Below, piece after piece: positions 19,474 to 27,460 of a stretch of 64,000 bases of DNA. Origin of the DNA: Enterobacter sp. CC120223-11 (GTDB lineage Bacteria; Pseudomonadota; Gammaproteobacteria; Enterobacterales; Enterobacteriaceae); contig NZ_OBEF01000005.1 in NCBI RefSeq assembly GCF_900215375.1, positions 186,001 through 250,000 of the forward strand, in the 5' to 3' direction. The notes beneath the pieces were generated by a model that worked only from the letters and a program-made list of their open reading frames with translations, was not told the DNA's origin and made no database searches. Every line of letters begins with the position of its first letter. Position 1 is the first letter of the stretch. Made by a program: the position numbers and the translations under genes.

Positions 19474-19947
19474 TCAGCTGCGTAACACCGCGCCAGGATA
19501 CCCCAGCTGGCGCCAGGCCTCATACACCACCACCGACACCGCGTTCGACAGGTTCATGCTGCGGCTGTCCGGCATCATCGGAATGCGAATTTTTTGTTCA
19601 GGCGGCAGCGCATCCAGAATCGTCGCAGGTAAGCCACGGGTTTCCGGGCCAAACATCAGATAATCTCCGGCCTGATAGCTGACCGCGCTGTGGGCAGGCG
19701 TACCTTTAGTCGTCAGAGCAAACAGACGCTGTGGCTTTTCAGCCTCAAAGAACGCATCGTAGCTGGCGTGGCGCTGAACGGCGGTGAACTCATGATAATC
19801 CAGCCCCGCGCGGCGCAGGCGCTTGTCGTCCCAGGTGAAGCCCATCGGCTCGATGATGTGCAGACGAAAGCCGGTGTTGGCGCACAGGCGAATGATGTTG
19901 CCGGTATTGGGTGGGATTTCAGGTTCGAATAAAACGATGTTAAGCAT
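19474..19947 (-). CDS. trmL: tRNA (cytidine/uridine-2'-O-)-methyltransferase TrmL
   Basis: A SPOUT-class methyltransferase of 157 residues that methylates the ribose of the wobble base of tRNA-Leu. It shows [20 protein letters not shown] at the start, [16 protein letters not shown] near residue 90 with the SAM-binding glycines, and [19 protein letters not shown] near the end, which form the trefoil knot. The length equals E. coli TrmL (YibK). In E. coli the lld genes follow; here accessory genes do. Confidence 0.95.
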   Translation of the reverse strand: MLNIVLFEPEIPPNTGNIIRLCANTGFRLHIIEPMGFTWDDKRLRRAGLDYHEFTAVQRHASYDAFFEAEKPQRLFALTTKGTPAHSAVSYQAGDYLMFGPETRGLPATILDALPPEQKIRIPMMPDSRSMNLSNAVSVVVYEAWRQLGYPGAVLRS

Positions 19948-19996
19948 GCTGCCCCCTTAAATTGCGCGGGCAGAATAGCAGAATTTTTATTAACCC

Positions 19997-20527
19997 TCAC
20001 CCGCGAGCCCTACGCGCCGCCGAGGCCAGGCCATCAATCCACTCCTGATGACCGTTAATCATCGGGTTGGGCGTGGTGGCAGCCAGCTGCTGCGCAGGCA
20101 CGCCCTTCTGGGATTCCTGGGTCAGAATGCGCACGCGGCCTCCTGCTAAATCCTCAAACAGCCAGGCGTGGATCACGTCGAGGCGCGATTCTGCATCACC
20201 TTCCACCCAGCCGTGCCAGGCGATTCTGGCGGCCTTTCCGTCTACAGGTGGCACGTATTCCGTCACCTGCGCCTCTACGGGGTAACCAAAGGTGGTGAAA
20301 CGAAAGCGCGCGTTGGCGCTCAGCAGCGGGCCGCTGCCGTCATGGAAGCGAATATCTTCTGCGTTGCTGTAGTAGGTCGGCCAGAGGGCGGTGTCATTGA
20401 GCTGCGCCCAGATATCCTGCGCCGTCAGCCCGGCGACGATGATTTCATTGGAGGCAAAATTGTCGGTGGTGCCTGGCAGGTAGTCGGCTGGCCAGACGAT
20501 GGCGCTTTGGGTGGTTGGCTGTGTCAT
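19997..20527 (-). CDS. SRPBCC-domain protein (polyketide cyclase/START-like), function unknown
   Basis: A protein of 176 residues with a START/SRPBCC helix-grip pattern: a first strand with FASNEIIVAGLTAQDIWAQL (residues 24-43), TALWPTYYSNAEDIRF just after it, the FRFTTFGYPVEAQVTEYVPP strand pair near residue 75, and a long C-terminal helix. Such domains form a hydrophobic ligand pocket and serve in lipid or aromatic binding, or as Bet v1-like enzymes; no ligand can be deduced. It is cytoplasmic with no signal peptide. It sits between trmL and yicN, and an imperfect inverted repeat (20590-20620) lies about 60 bases upstream of its start, which could be a regulator site. Confidence 0.6.
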   Translation of the reverse strand: MTQPTTQSAIVWPADYLPGTTDNFASNEIIVAGLTAQDIWAQLNDTALWPTYYSNAEDIRFHDGSGPLLSANARFRFTTFGYPVEAQVTEYVPPVDGKAARIAWHGWVEGDAESRLDVIHAWLFEDLAGGRVRILTQESQKGVPAQQLAATTPNPMINGHQEWIDGLASAARRARG

Positions 20528-20629
20528 TTTGAACCTCGTCAGTGAATAAGTTAACGAGGTTCAGTCTGCGCGGCGGGATGATATAAATCGAATGACGATT
20601 GCTGATAGCGATCATCATTCAGGGTGATA

Positions 20630-21082
20630 TCAGTGCAGCCAGGTGACGCCGTCCTGCGGCATAAACAGCACGTTGTAGCGATGCTGAAAAGCGTTGAACT
20701 CCGCGACGTCAGGGTCCAGCTCGCGTAAAAAACTCAGCGCCAGGCGTATTTGCGCATCGGTAACGGGTGCGGCAAGGCGTGCTTTTTGCAGCTGCCGGTG
20801 CCAGAAAAGCAGGTTCGACTCGCTGGCATCCACCACGGCCACCTGCCAGATAAGCAAAATCTGCGCGGCGTTCTGCAAATGCGCTTCATTCGGGCGATGC
20901 AGATAGCTCAGGTACTCCTCGCCCATCTTTTTTCCCATCTGATCGATCATCGATTCGATGTGCATGGGCGTGATGTTCAGACGCTCGCTCAGGCGCTTAA
21001 TCGCCCGCCGCGAATCCGAAGTCAGTACCCGAAATCCCACCACAAATACCACCACTAGCGTGGCTAACGTCAACCAGATCAT
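20630..21082 (-). CDS. yicN: DUF1198-type protein YicN
   Basis: A protein of 150 residues with one N-terminal membrane helix (residues 2-18) and a soluble helical domain. The sequence corresponds to E. coli YicN: RLSERLNITPMHIESMIDQM near residue 35, YLHRPNEAHLQNAAQILLIW near residue 60 and a final VTWLH. Its function is not known. In E. coli the gene lies near uhp and ilvN but in a different neighbourhood, so its position between an SRPBCC gene and a LysR gene reflects local rearrangement. The start lies about 100 bases from the LysR start on the other strand. Confidence 0.85.
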   Translation of the reverse strand: MIWLTLATLVVVFVVGFRVLTSDSRRAIKRLSERLNITPMHIESMIDQMGKKMGEEYLSYLHRPNEAHLQNAAQILLIWQVAVVDASESNLLFWHRQLQKARLAAPVTDAQIRLALSFLRELDPDVAEFNAFQHRYNVLFMPQDGVTWLH

Positions 21083-21187
21083 GCGTCCTCTCAGCTTGCT
21101 TCTGCCCGCACATCATAATGGCATCCTAGATTAAGTCGACAGCCAGACATGCCATAATGTGATTTATCGCCAGAACGGATGCGCATC

Positions 21188-22087
21188 ATGAATGCTGATA
21201 TCAAAAGCCTCGATCTCAATCTATTACGCGCCCTTGATGCGCTGCTGGATGAACGCAGCGTTACGCGCGCCGCGGCCCGCCTGTCTCTCACCCAGCCAGC
21301 CGTCAGCGGAATGCTCACGCGCCTGCGTGACGCCTTTGACGACCCGCTGTTCGTTCGTGCGCCGCACGGTATGGTCCCCACGCTGCGGGCCCAGGCTTTA
21401 GCCGCGCCCATTAAGCAGGTGCTGGCGGATATCGACACGCTATTGCAGCCCGCGCGCTTTGACCCACTAACCGCGACAATGACGTGGACCATCGCCGCCA
21501 CCGATTACGCGTTAAAAGCGGTGATTGTGCCTTTTATCGCGGCGCTGGAACAGCGTGCACCAGGCATTCGCGTGCGCGTTGTGGCGGTGGAAGCGGAAAA
21601 GCTGTTCGCCCAGGCCGAAAGCGGCGATATCGATGTGGCCCTGCTGACGCCGCACTCCACCCCGGGCGAGCTGCACGGTCGGGCGCTGTATGAGGAGGAG
21701 TTTGTTTGCCTGCTGCGAAATGCTCACCCGGACGCCCACGAACCGCTGTCGCTCGACCGCTTCTGCGCCCTTGAGCACGTGCTGGTCTCCTGGCAAGGCG
21801 ACAGCTTTCGCGGCATTACCGACGATGCATTAGCGGCTATCGGGCGGGAACGGCGGGTGGGTTTGTCCGTCAGCAGCTTCCTCGTGGTGCCGGAAGTGCT
21901 GGCGGTGAGCGAGATGATTGCCGTGGTGCCGCGCCGTCTGGCCAGCGCCACGGAAGGGTTTTCGCTGCTTGCACCGCCGCTGCCGATTCCGGGCTTCACC
22001 AAGAGCATGGCCTGGCATGAACGCAGCCACCGCGACCCGGCACACCAGTGGCTGCGTGCGCTTTTACTGGAAACCAGTCAGCGCTGA
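21188..22087 (+). CDS. LysR-family transcriptional regulator
   Basis: A protein of 299 residues (302 if the ATG at 21179 is used). The N-terminal winged helix-turn-helix is typical: LDLNLLRALDALLDERSVTR at residues 8-27, AAARLSLTQPAVSGMLTRLR, then DDPLFVRAPHGMVPT. The C-terminal effector-binding domain contains WTIAATDYALKAVIVPF and GDIDVALLTPHSTPGELHG. The pattern is close to the NodD/SyrM/LeuO-like group. The effector is unknown. It is divergent from yicN, and the yicN-SRPBCC pair is the natural target candidate. It ends at the base before the convergent ilvN stop, with no spacer. Confidence 0.85.
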   Translation: MNADIKSLDLNLLRALDALLDERSVTRAAARLSLTQPAVSGMLTRLRDAFDDPLFVRAPHGMVPTLRAQALAAPIKQVLADIDTLLQPARFDPLTATMTWTIAATDYALKAVIVPFIAALEQRAPGIRVRVVAVEAEKLFAQAESGDIDVALLTPHSTPGELHGRALYEEEFVCLLRNAHPDAHEPLSLDRFCALEHVLVSWQGDSFRGITDDALAAIGRERRVGLSVSSFLVVPEVLAVSEMIAVVPRRLASATEGFSLLAPPLPIPGFTKSMAWHERSHRDPAHQWLRALLLETSQR

Positions 22088-22378
22088 TTACTCAAAAAAT
22101 AGCCCCAGCTTGTTGAACACGCCCGGGTCGCTCTGATGGCGCATCACCTCGGTGACGTCTTCCAGCTTGTCGATTTGGCTAATCATCTGTTCAAGGCGCT
22201 GGTCGTTGTTCACCAGAAGCCAGATGCGGCTTTTATCGCTGTTCTGAATCGGCAGGCACAAAATGCCTTCCACGTTGAACGCGCGGCGGGCAAAGAGGCC
22301 GCACACGTGGGTCATTACGCCCGGATGGTTGCGCACGGTGAGTTCGAGAATGACGTTGTCATGAATTGCGTTCTGCAT
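22088..22378 (-). CDS. ilvN: acetolactate synthase 1 small (regulatory) subunit
   Basis: A protein of 96 residues with one ACT domain ([20 protein letters not shown] near residue 8), the valine-binding regulator of the IlvB catalytic subunit in branched-chain amino acid synthesis. The length matches E. coli IlvN. It starts 3 bases after the ilvB stop and is cotranscribed from the ivbL leader. Confidence 0.97.
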   Translation of the reverse strand: MQNAIHDNVILELTVRNHPGVMTHVCGLFARRAFNVEGILCLPIQNSDKSRIWLLVNNDQRLEQMISQIDKLEDVTEVMRHQSDPGVFNKLGLFFE

Positions 22379-22381
22379 GGC

Positions 22382-24100
22382 TTATTCCCCCACCATTTCA
22401 GTATTTGCTGCACCCGGCGGCACCATCGGCCAGACTTTTTGTTCAGGGTCGATGCGCACGTGGATCAGCGCCGGGCCCGGACGAGAGATAATTTCCTGCA
22501 ACGCAGCCTGCGGGTCTTCCGCTGCATTCAGGTCACAGGTTTGCAGGCCAAAGCCCTGGGCAATCTGCATAAAGTTAATCATGCCCGGATAGGTCGCCGC
22601 GAACACGCCCTGCTTATAGAACAGGCTTTGCTGCTGATGCACCAGTCCCAGCGCCTCGTTGTTCATCAGGATAATTTTCACGTCGAGCTGATTTTCTGCC
22701 GCCGTCGCCATCTCCTGAATGTTCATCATCAGGCTGCCGTCGCCGGAGAAGCACAGCACTTTGCGGTGCGGATTCGCCAGCGCAGCGCCCACCGCCGCAG
22801 GCAGGCCAAAGCCCATGGTGCCGAGGCCGCCGGAGGTCAGCCACTGGCGAGGACGATTCAGCGGATAAGCCTGCGCCGTCCACATCTGATGCTGGCCCAC
22901 GTCGGTGGTGACAATGGCTTCGTCATCCACGCAGGCCGCAACGGCGTTAATCAGGCCGTAGTGCGTCAGCGGATCGCCCGCCTGCGGAATGGCCGACGGA
23001 AACTCCTGCTGCAAATCGCTCACCAGCTGACGCCACTCGGCGCGCGGCTGCGCTTCAATCAGCGGCATTAACTGGTCCAGCACTTCACCGACGTCGGCCT
23101 GAATCGCCACGTGCGGCTGCTTGATTTTGCCGAGCTCTGCGCGGTCGATATCGACGTGAATGATTTTGGCATTCGGGCAGAACTGCTCGGTTTTGCCAAT
23201 CGCCCGGTCATCAAAACGAGCACCTAAAACAATCAGCAAATCAGACTCTTGCAGGATGTAGTTGGTGCTGCGCGCGCCGTGCATTCCGAGCATACCCAGC
23301 GACAGCGGGTGCGCTTTCGGCAGCATGCCCAGCGCCATCAGCGTCATGGTGGTCGGCAGGTTTGCTTTTTCCGCAAGCTTGCGGATCTGTTCTGGCACGT
23401 TGATCACTCCGCCGCCCAGGTACAACACCGGGCGTTTGGCGGCGTTAATCATCACCGCGGCATCGCGCACGTCGGAGAGGTTGAACACCGGCGCGGGCGC
23501 TTTGCAGCCCGGCATCGGCAGATCGTCGATGTCGATTTCCGCAGTCTGAACATCCTTCGGAATATCCACCCACACCGGGCCCGGACGGCCGGACTGCGCG
23601 ATGCGAAACGCGTCGCTGATGACCTGCGGCAGCTCGGTGATGTCGCGCACTAAATAGTTGTGTTTGGTGATAGGGATGGAGATGCCGTAGGTGTCCACTT
23701 CCTGGAATGCATCGGTGCCAATCATCGAGGCAGGAACCTGGCCGGTGATGCACACCAGCGGAATGGAGTCGAGACGCGCGTCGGCGATGGCGGTGACGAG
23801 GTTTGTCGCACCCGGCCCGCTACAGGCCATGCACACAGCAGGTTTGCCCTGGGTACGCGCCATGCCCTGCGCGATAAATCCTGCGCCCTGTTCGTGGCGG
23901 GCCAGTACGTGGCGGATCTGCTTGCTCTGGCTGAGCGCGTCGTACAGCGGCAAAACGGTGCCGCCTGGGATACCTGCCACCGTGGTAATGCCCTGACGCT
24001 CCAGCAGGTGGACGATCAGCTGTGCGCCGGTAAAACGCTTAGCCCGTGACGTCGTCTGCGTTGACGCCGCCGGTGATGACATTGTGCCCGAAGTTGCCAT
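22382..24100 (-). CDS. ilvB: acetolactate synthase 1 large (catalytic) subunit
   Basis: A ThDP-dependent enzyme of 572 residues that condenses two pyruvates, or pyruvate with 2-oxobutyrate, for valine, leucine and isoleucine synthesis. The N-terminal PYR domain has IPGGTVLPLYDAL and the catalytic glutamate in LARHEQGAGFIAQGMAR. The middle domain is FAD/NAD-like. The C-terminal PP domain has the GDGSLMMN...LMNNEALG thiamine-diphosphate/Mg motif. The frame is open upstream for 92 codons, which cross the attenuator, so ATG 24100 (MATSGT, as in E. coli) is chosen. It is slightly longer than the E. coli protein at its N-terminus. Confidence 0.97.
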   Translation of the reverse strand: MATSGTMSSPAASTQTTSRAKRFTGAQLIVHLLERQGITTVAGIPGGTVLPLYDALSQSKQIRHVLARHEQGAGFIAQGMARTQGKPAVCMACSGPGATNLVTAIADARLDSIPLVCITGQVPASMIGTDAFQEVDTYGISIPITKHNYLVRDITELPQVISDAFRIAQSGRPGPVWVDIPKDVQTAEIDIDDLPMPGCKAPAPVFNLSDVRDAAVMINAAKRPVLYLGGGVINVPEQIRKLAEKANLPTTMTLMALGMLPKAHPLSLGMLGMHGARSTNYILQESDLLIVLGARFDDRAIGKTEQFCPNAKIIHVDIDRAELGKIKQPHVAIQADVGEVLDQLMPLIEAQPRAEWRQLVSDLQQEFPSAIPQAGDPLTHYGLINAVAACVDDEAIVTTDVGQHQMWTAQAYPLNRPRQWLTSGGLGTMGFGLPAAVGAALANPHRKVLCFSGDGSLMMNIQEMATAAENQLDVKIILMNNEALGLVHQQQSLFYKQGVFAATYPGMINFMQIAQGFGLQTCDLNAAEDPQAALQEIISRPGPALIHVRIDPEQKVWPMVPPGAANTEMVGE

Positions 24101-24147
24101 GCTCCAGTCCTTCTTATTCTGGGCCGACTTTCCGGGGGGCTTTAAGC

Positions 24148-24182
24148 GAAAAACCCCGCCGGTTTGCGCCGGCGGGGTTTTG
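24148..24182 (-). terminator. ilvB operon attenuator
   Basis: On the minus strand, AAAACCCCGCCGG / CCGGCGGGGTTTT with a short loop is followed by a T-rich stretch, 20 bases after the ivbL stop and about 50 before ilvB. It is the attenuator terminator whose formation depends on ribosome stalling at the valine codons of ivbL. Confidence 0.93.
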
Positions 24183-24201
24183 GAATCGTGTGTTCCGGAC
24201 C

Positions 24202-24300
24202 CTACGGCGCATTGCCGACGACGACCACCACACGCACGACGACCACTGCGGCGGATTGCGCAGTTGGTAGTAGGTTCAGTGCGTTGAGGGTAGCGTTCAT
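24202..24300 (-). CDS. ivbL: ilvB operon leader peptide
   Basis: A 32-codon reading frame from ATG 24300 to TAG. It is too short for routine gene finding but clearly real: the second half encodes a Val4, Arg, Val5 run (VVVVRVVVVV), ending GNAP, the regulatory valine codons expected of an ivbL leader. The N-terminal half is MNATLNALNLLPTAQ. Ribosome stalling at these codons when valyl-tRNA is scarce prevents the attenuator at 24148-24182 from forming and allows ilvBN expression. Compared with E. coli IvbL, which has a similar valine run, only the N-terminal half differs. Confidence 0.95.
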   Translation of the reverse strand: MNATLNALNLLPTAQSAAVVVVRVVVVVGNAP

Positions 24301-24370
24301 TAGGGACCATGAAGTTGTGTTGTTGACCGGATTCATACAAGCACAGCTTTGTACACGTCGGCAAGGGCTT

Positions 24371-24387
24371 TATCACGGCTCGTGATA
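24371..24387. promoter_or_regulatory. perfect 7-3-7 inverted repeat upstream of ivbL
   Basis: TATCACG-GCT-CGTGATA lies about 70 bases upstream of the ivbL start, just before an AAATGTGAT half-site (minus strand, near 24402-24410) that resembles one arm of a CRP site. It may be a regulator operator for the ilvB promoter; the protein is not known. Confidence 0.4.
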
Positions 24388-24428
24388 TTTTGCGCGACCG
24401 ATCACATTTCGATGCAAAACCTCAGAAA

Positions 24429-24505
24429 ACAAAAAACCCCGCCGGAGCGAGGTTTCGTCAGTGGTCAGCGGGTGGTAGCCGCAAAGCACACTCTGTTACG
24501 TCAAC
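24429..24505 (-). ncRNA. istR: IstR-1-like antisense RNA of the tisB toxin mRNA
   Basis: Encoded opposite and upstream of tisB. From about 24505 the minus-strand transcript would begin GTTGACGTAACAGAGTGTGCT, whose complement at 24485-24505 is repeated almost exactly (20 of 21 bases) at 24736-24756 in the tisB leader. The RNA can therefore pair with the tisB mRNA and block ribosome standby loading, as IstR-1 does in E. coli. A terminator hairpin (CCTCGC-TCCG-GCGGGG) followed by six or more T residues ends it near 24429. The exact 5' end is inferred by analogy. Length is about 77 bases, close to E. coli IstR-1. Confidence 0.85.
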
Positions 24506-24602
24506 CGCAAAAGTATACGCGATCGGCGGCGATCGTGCAATTTCAGCCACAGTTTGCCGCAGGGCAATGCACGGGACAGCTGGCGGATTTTCCTCACAAA
24601 AC

Positions 24603-24634
24603 AACTGTTCATACATACAGTATTTATCTATACT
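24603..24634 (+). promoter_or_regulatory. LexA box and SOS promoter of tisB
   Basis: CTG-N10-CAG (CTGTTCATACATACAG, 24605-24620) fits the SOS box, flanked by AT-rich bases. A -10-like TATACT lies at 24629-24634, so LexA bound here would cover the -35 region of a promoter reading toward tisB. Confidence 0.88.
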
Positions 24635-24735
24635 GAAGCTGTTCGCAGTGAGCCATTTGGGGGCCGCATGTTTACCGGCGCGCAATAAGTCCTGGCTGAA
24701 ACGGGTGGTGCCGTCAGCGCCTTAACCCCCGGGAG

Positions 24736-24756
24736 AGCACACTGTGTTACGTCAAC
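24736..24756 (+). promoter_or_regulatory. IstR pairing site in the tisB leader
   Basis: The 21 bases here repeat the sequence at 24485-24505 with one mismatch (position 9, G for C). Since the RNA is made from the opposite strand there, this segment of tisB mRNA is complementary to the 5' end of IstR-1 and is the inferred antisense target and ribosome standby region. Confidence 0.85.
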
Positions 24757-24826
24757 AACACGGCTGATGACAGGCAGCGGAGAGGTAAGTCAGTCGGCAG
24801 TTCTCCTTTAACTACGGGAGAAACGT

Positions 24827-24916
24827 ATGGGTGGAGTGGAACTGGCACTGTTAGTCCTGAAACTCATGGTTGCGTTGCTGCAACTGCTTGATGCAGTCCT
24901 GAAAACCTTCCGGTGA
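24827..24916 (+). CDS. tisB: SOS-induced type I toxin, small membrane peptide TisB
   Basis: A 29-residue peptide (MGGVELALLVLKLMVALLQL..., ending LKTFR), one amphipathic membrane helix with a VLKLMVALLQLLDAVLK core that corresponds to E. coli TisB. It is preceded by GGGAG at the right spacing and followed by an intrinsic terminator. TisB inserts into the inner membrane, dissipates proton motive force and promotes dormancy during SOS. It differs from the E. coli peptide mainly at both ends: four N-terminal residues are replaced by GGVE, and the C-terminus ends in TFR. It is controlled by the LexA site and IstR pairing upstream. Confidence 0.93.
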   Translation: MGGVELALLVLKLMVALLQLLDAVLKTFR

Positions 24917-24935
24917 TCGGGTTCAGGCCGTACCA

Positions 24936-24966
24936 AAGAGGGGCGGGCAACCGCCCCTCTTTTACA
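24936..24966 (+). terminator. tisB intrinsic terminator
   Basis: AGAGGGGCGGG-CAA-CCGCCCCTCT followed by TTTT, 20 bases after the tisB stop. A strong hairpin, consistent with a stable small toxin mRNA. Confidence 0.92.
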
Positions 24967-25140
24967 AAATGCTGGCAACAATAGTTGCCGACTGTCGTTT
25001 ACAAAACCTGCCTGAATCCTCTGATTCAATCCGCCCCTCATGGTTGTTCTGTCATTTTACTGTGGTAGATTTCTCCCAAATTTCAGGGATGTGCCAGTCA
25101 CATATTCTTCTTTTTTAATAATTCACAAAGTATTCATCGA

Positions 25141-26325
25141 ATGAAAAGGCATAAGAACGTCAGTCTACTGTTGATGCTGGTGCTGCTGGTCGCCGTCGGG
25201 CAGATGGCGCAAACCATTTATATTCCAGCCATTGCCGACATGGCGCGTGAGCTGAACGTGCGGGAAGGCGCGGTGCAGAGCGTCATGGCCGCCTACCTGC
25301 TGACTTATGGCGTTTCACAGCTTATCTACGGCCCGCTTTCTGACCGTGTGGGCCGCCGCCCGGTGATCCTGGTCGGTATGACGATCTTTATGCTGGCAAC
25401 GGTTATCGCCATGACCACCCACAGCCTGATGGTTCTTATTGCCGCCAGTGCATTACAGGGCATGGGAACAGGCGTCGGCGGCGTGATGGCGCGTACGCTG
25501 CCGCGTGATTTATACGAAGGCACACAGCTGCGCCACGCCAACAGTTTGCTGAATATGGGGATTCTGGTCAGCCCGCTGTTAGCCCCGCTGATTGGCGGCC
25601 TGCTGGATACGGCCTGGAGCTGGCGCGCGTGCTACGGTTTTCTGCTGGTGCTGTGCATCGGCGTAACGTTCAGTATGGCTCGCTGGATGCCGGAAACGCG
25701 TCCGCAAAATGCGCCACCAACGCGGCTGTCCACCAGCTACAAAACGCTGTTCGGCAACGGCGCGTTTAACTGTTACCTGCTGATGTTGATTGGCGGCCTG
25801 GCGGGCATTGCGGTGTTTGAAGCCAGCTCCGGCGTGCTGTTAGGCGCGGGCCTCGGCTACAGCAGCCTGGTGGTGAGCATTCTGTTCATTCTGCCGATTC
25901 CGGCGGCGTTCTTCGGGGCATGGTTTGCCGGGCGACAAAACAAGCGCTTTGCCAGCCTGATGTGGCAGTCGGTGATTAGCTGCCTGCTGGCGGGGCTGAT
26001 GATGTGGATCCCGGGCCTTTTCGGCGTGATGAACGTCTGGACGCTGCTGGTGCCCGCCGCGCTGTTCTTCTTCGGGGCCGGCATGCTGTTCCCGCTCGCC
26101 ACCAGCGGCGCAATGGAGCCCTTTCCGTTCCTTGCGGGCACCGCGGGTGCGCTGGTTGGGGGTTTGCAGAATATCGGCTCCGGTGCGCTGGCCTGGCTTT
26201 CCGCCATGCTGCCGCAACACGGCCAGAGCAGCCTCGGCCTGCTGATGACGCTGATGGGGCTGTTGATCCTGCTGTGCTGGCTGCCGCTTGCCTCACGCTT
26301 TAATCAGCATCATCAGGCGGTGTAG
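25141..26325 (+). CDS. emrD: multidrug efflux MFS transporter EmrD
   Basis: A 12-helix major facilitator protein of 394 residues, the length of E. coli EmrD, which exports uncouplers, detergents and other amphipathic drugs from the inner membrane. Motifs include the loop 2-3 signature GPLSDRVGRRPVILVG (residues 64-79) and QGMGTGVGGVMARTLPRDL near residue 105. The start has only a weak ribosome site. It lies downstream of tisB and is convergent with the yidF-like gene (14-base gap). Confidence 0.95.
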   Translation: MKRHKNVSLLLMLVLLVAVGQMAQTIYIPAIADMARELNVREGAVQSVMAAYLLTYGVSQLIYGPLSDRVGRRPVILVGMTIFMLATVIAMTTHSLMVLIAASALQGMGTGVGGVMARTLPRDLYEGTQLRHANSLLNMGILVSPLLAPLIGGLLDTAWSWRACYGFLLVLCIGVTFSMARWMPETRPQNAPPTRLSTSYKTLFGNGAFNCYLLMLIGGLAGIAVFEASSGVLLGAGLGYSSLVVSILFILPIPAAFFGAWFAGRQNKRFASLMWQSVISCLLAGLMMWIPGLFGVMNVWTLLVPAALFFFGAGMLFPLATSGAMEPFPFLAGTAGALVGGLQNIGSGALAWLSAMLPQHGQSSLGLLMTLMGLLILLCWLPLASRFNQHHQAV

Positions 26326-26338
26326 CCCCGGCGGAGAT

Positions 26339-27451
26339 TTATTTCAGCATCGCCATGATGTCCATCGGCGAACGGCGCTGGCGAATAAGATCCCGCATCA
26401 CCCGCATATGGGGTGAGGTGTACTCAAAGAACTCGCGATACCCTTCACAGAGCGCACTTTTGCCACGGGTATCGCGATGCTTCGGGCAGTCGCCGTTGCA
26501 GAGCCGCAAAACGGCGCACGTCCGGCACTCCTGCGCCAACGAAACCTGCTTGTACTGCCCAAAAGCCGCAGCTTCAGCGCTATCGTTCATTTCTTTCAGC
26601 GTGGCGTGGTGAATATTCCCCAGCCGATAAGACGGATAAACGTAGCGATCGCACTGATACAGGTCGCCGTTACTTTCAAGGGCAAAGGCGTGGCCGCAGG
26701 TTTTACTGAGCGAGCACACCTGTGAGGCAAAGCCATTCCACACCCCGAGCGTAGAATCAAACAGCTGCACGAACACCCGACCGATATCTTCCCGCACCCA
26801 CACGTCAAATACCCCGCACAGAAACTCGCCCCACGCCTTCGCCGACACGGAGTACTCTTCCGGCTGATGATGATCGTTCATCTCCAGCAGCGGAATAAAT
26901 TGCAGATACGGCGTGCCCAGCCCGCGCAGATAGCGATACAAACTTTGCGGCTGCACGCTGTTGAGGCTGTTCACCACCACTAGCAGATTAAATTCAACGC
27001 CGTACTTCTTCAGACACTCAATCGCCCGCAGCACTTTGTGATGCGTCGGGTTGCCGCTGCGGCTGACGCGATGCGCATCGTGCAGTTCTGCCGGACCATC
27101 GAGAGAGATACCCACCAGCCAGTTATGCTCTTTGAAGAACTGATACCATTCGTCGTTCAGCAGTACGCCATTGGTCTGAAAGGCGTTGTAGATGCGCTTC
27201 TCCCCGGCGTAGCGCTGCTGAAGCGTCACGACGCGGCGGAAGAAATCGAGTCCGCAAAGGGTCGGTTCGCCGCCCTGCCAGGCAAACTGCACGTCATCGC
27301 CGGGCTGGGCGTCTATCTGCTGACGAATGAAGGCCTGAAGCGTGGCGTCACTCATCATTGGTTGTTGGGTTTTATCGAGGTAAAAACAGTAGCGACACTG
27401 CAGGTTACAACGCGAACTGGCCGGTTTGGCTATGGCGTGACATCCTGTCAT
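26339..27451 (-). CDS. yidF: radical SAM anaerobic sulfatase-maturase homologue
   Basis: A protein of 370 residues with a radical SAM [4Fe-4S] motif CNLQCRYCFY at residues 16-25, and a C-terminal SPASM-type cysteine cluster including CGHAFALESNGDLYQCDRY and CRTCAVLRLCNGDCPKH. This is the family of anaerobic sulfatase-maturating enzymes (anSME) that convert an active-site Cys or Ser of a sulfatase to formylglycine. It occupies the yidF place after emrD, but the sulfatase YidJ that lies close by in E. coli is absent from this window, so its substrate is unknown. It is followed by yidG on the same strand. YidF itself is a poorly studied anSME homologue. Confidence 0.8.
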   Translation of the reverse strand: MTGCHAIAKPASSRCNLQCRYCFYLDKTQQPMMSDATLQAFIRQQIDAQPGDDVQFAWQGGEPTLCGLDFFRRVVTLQQRYAGEKRIYNAFQTNGVLLNDEWYQFFKEHNWLVGISLDGPAELHDAHRVSRSGNPTHHKVLRAIECLKKYGVEFNLLVVVNSLNSVQPQSLYRYLRGLGTPYLQFIPLLEMNDHHQPEEYSVSAKAWGEFLCGVFDVWVREDIGRVFVQLFDSTLGVWNGFASQVCSLSKTCGHAFALESNGDLYQCDRYVYPSYRLGNIHHATLKEMNDSAEAAAFGQYKQVSLAQECRTCAVLRLCNGDCPKHRDTRGKSALCEGYREFFEYTSPHMRVMRDLIRQRRSPMDIMAMLK

Positions 27452-27460
27452 TTCAGCCCC

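Noticed and set aside
24101-24376. N-terminal extension of IlvB
   Set aside because: It runs through the attenuator hairpin and the ivbL leader, and the E. coli-like start is ATG 24100.
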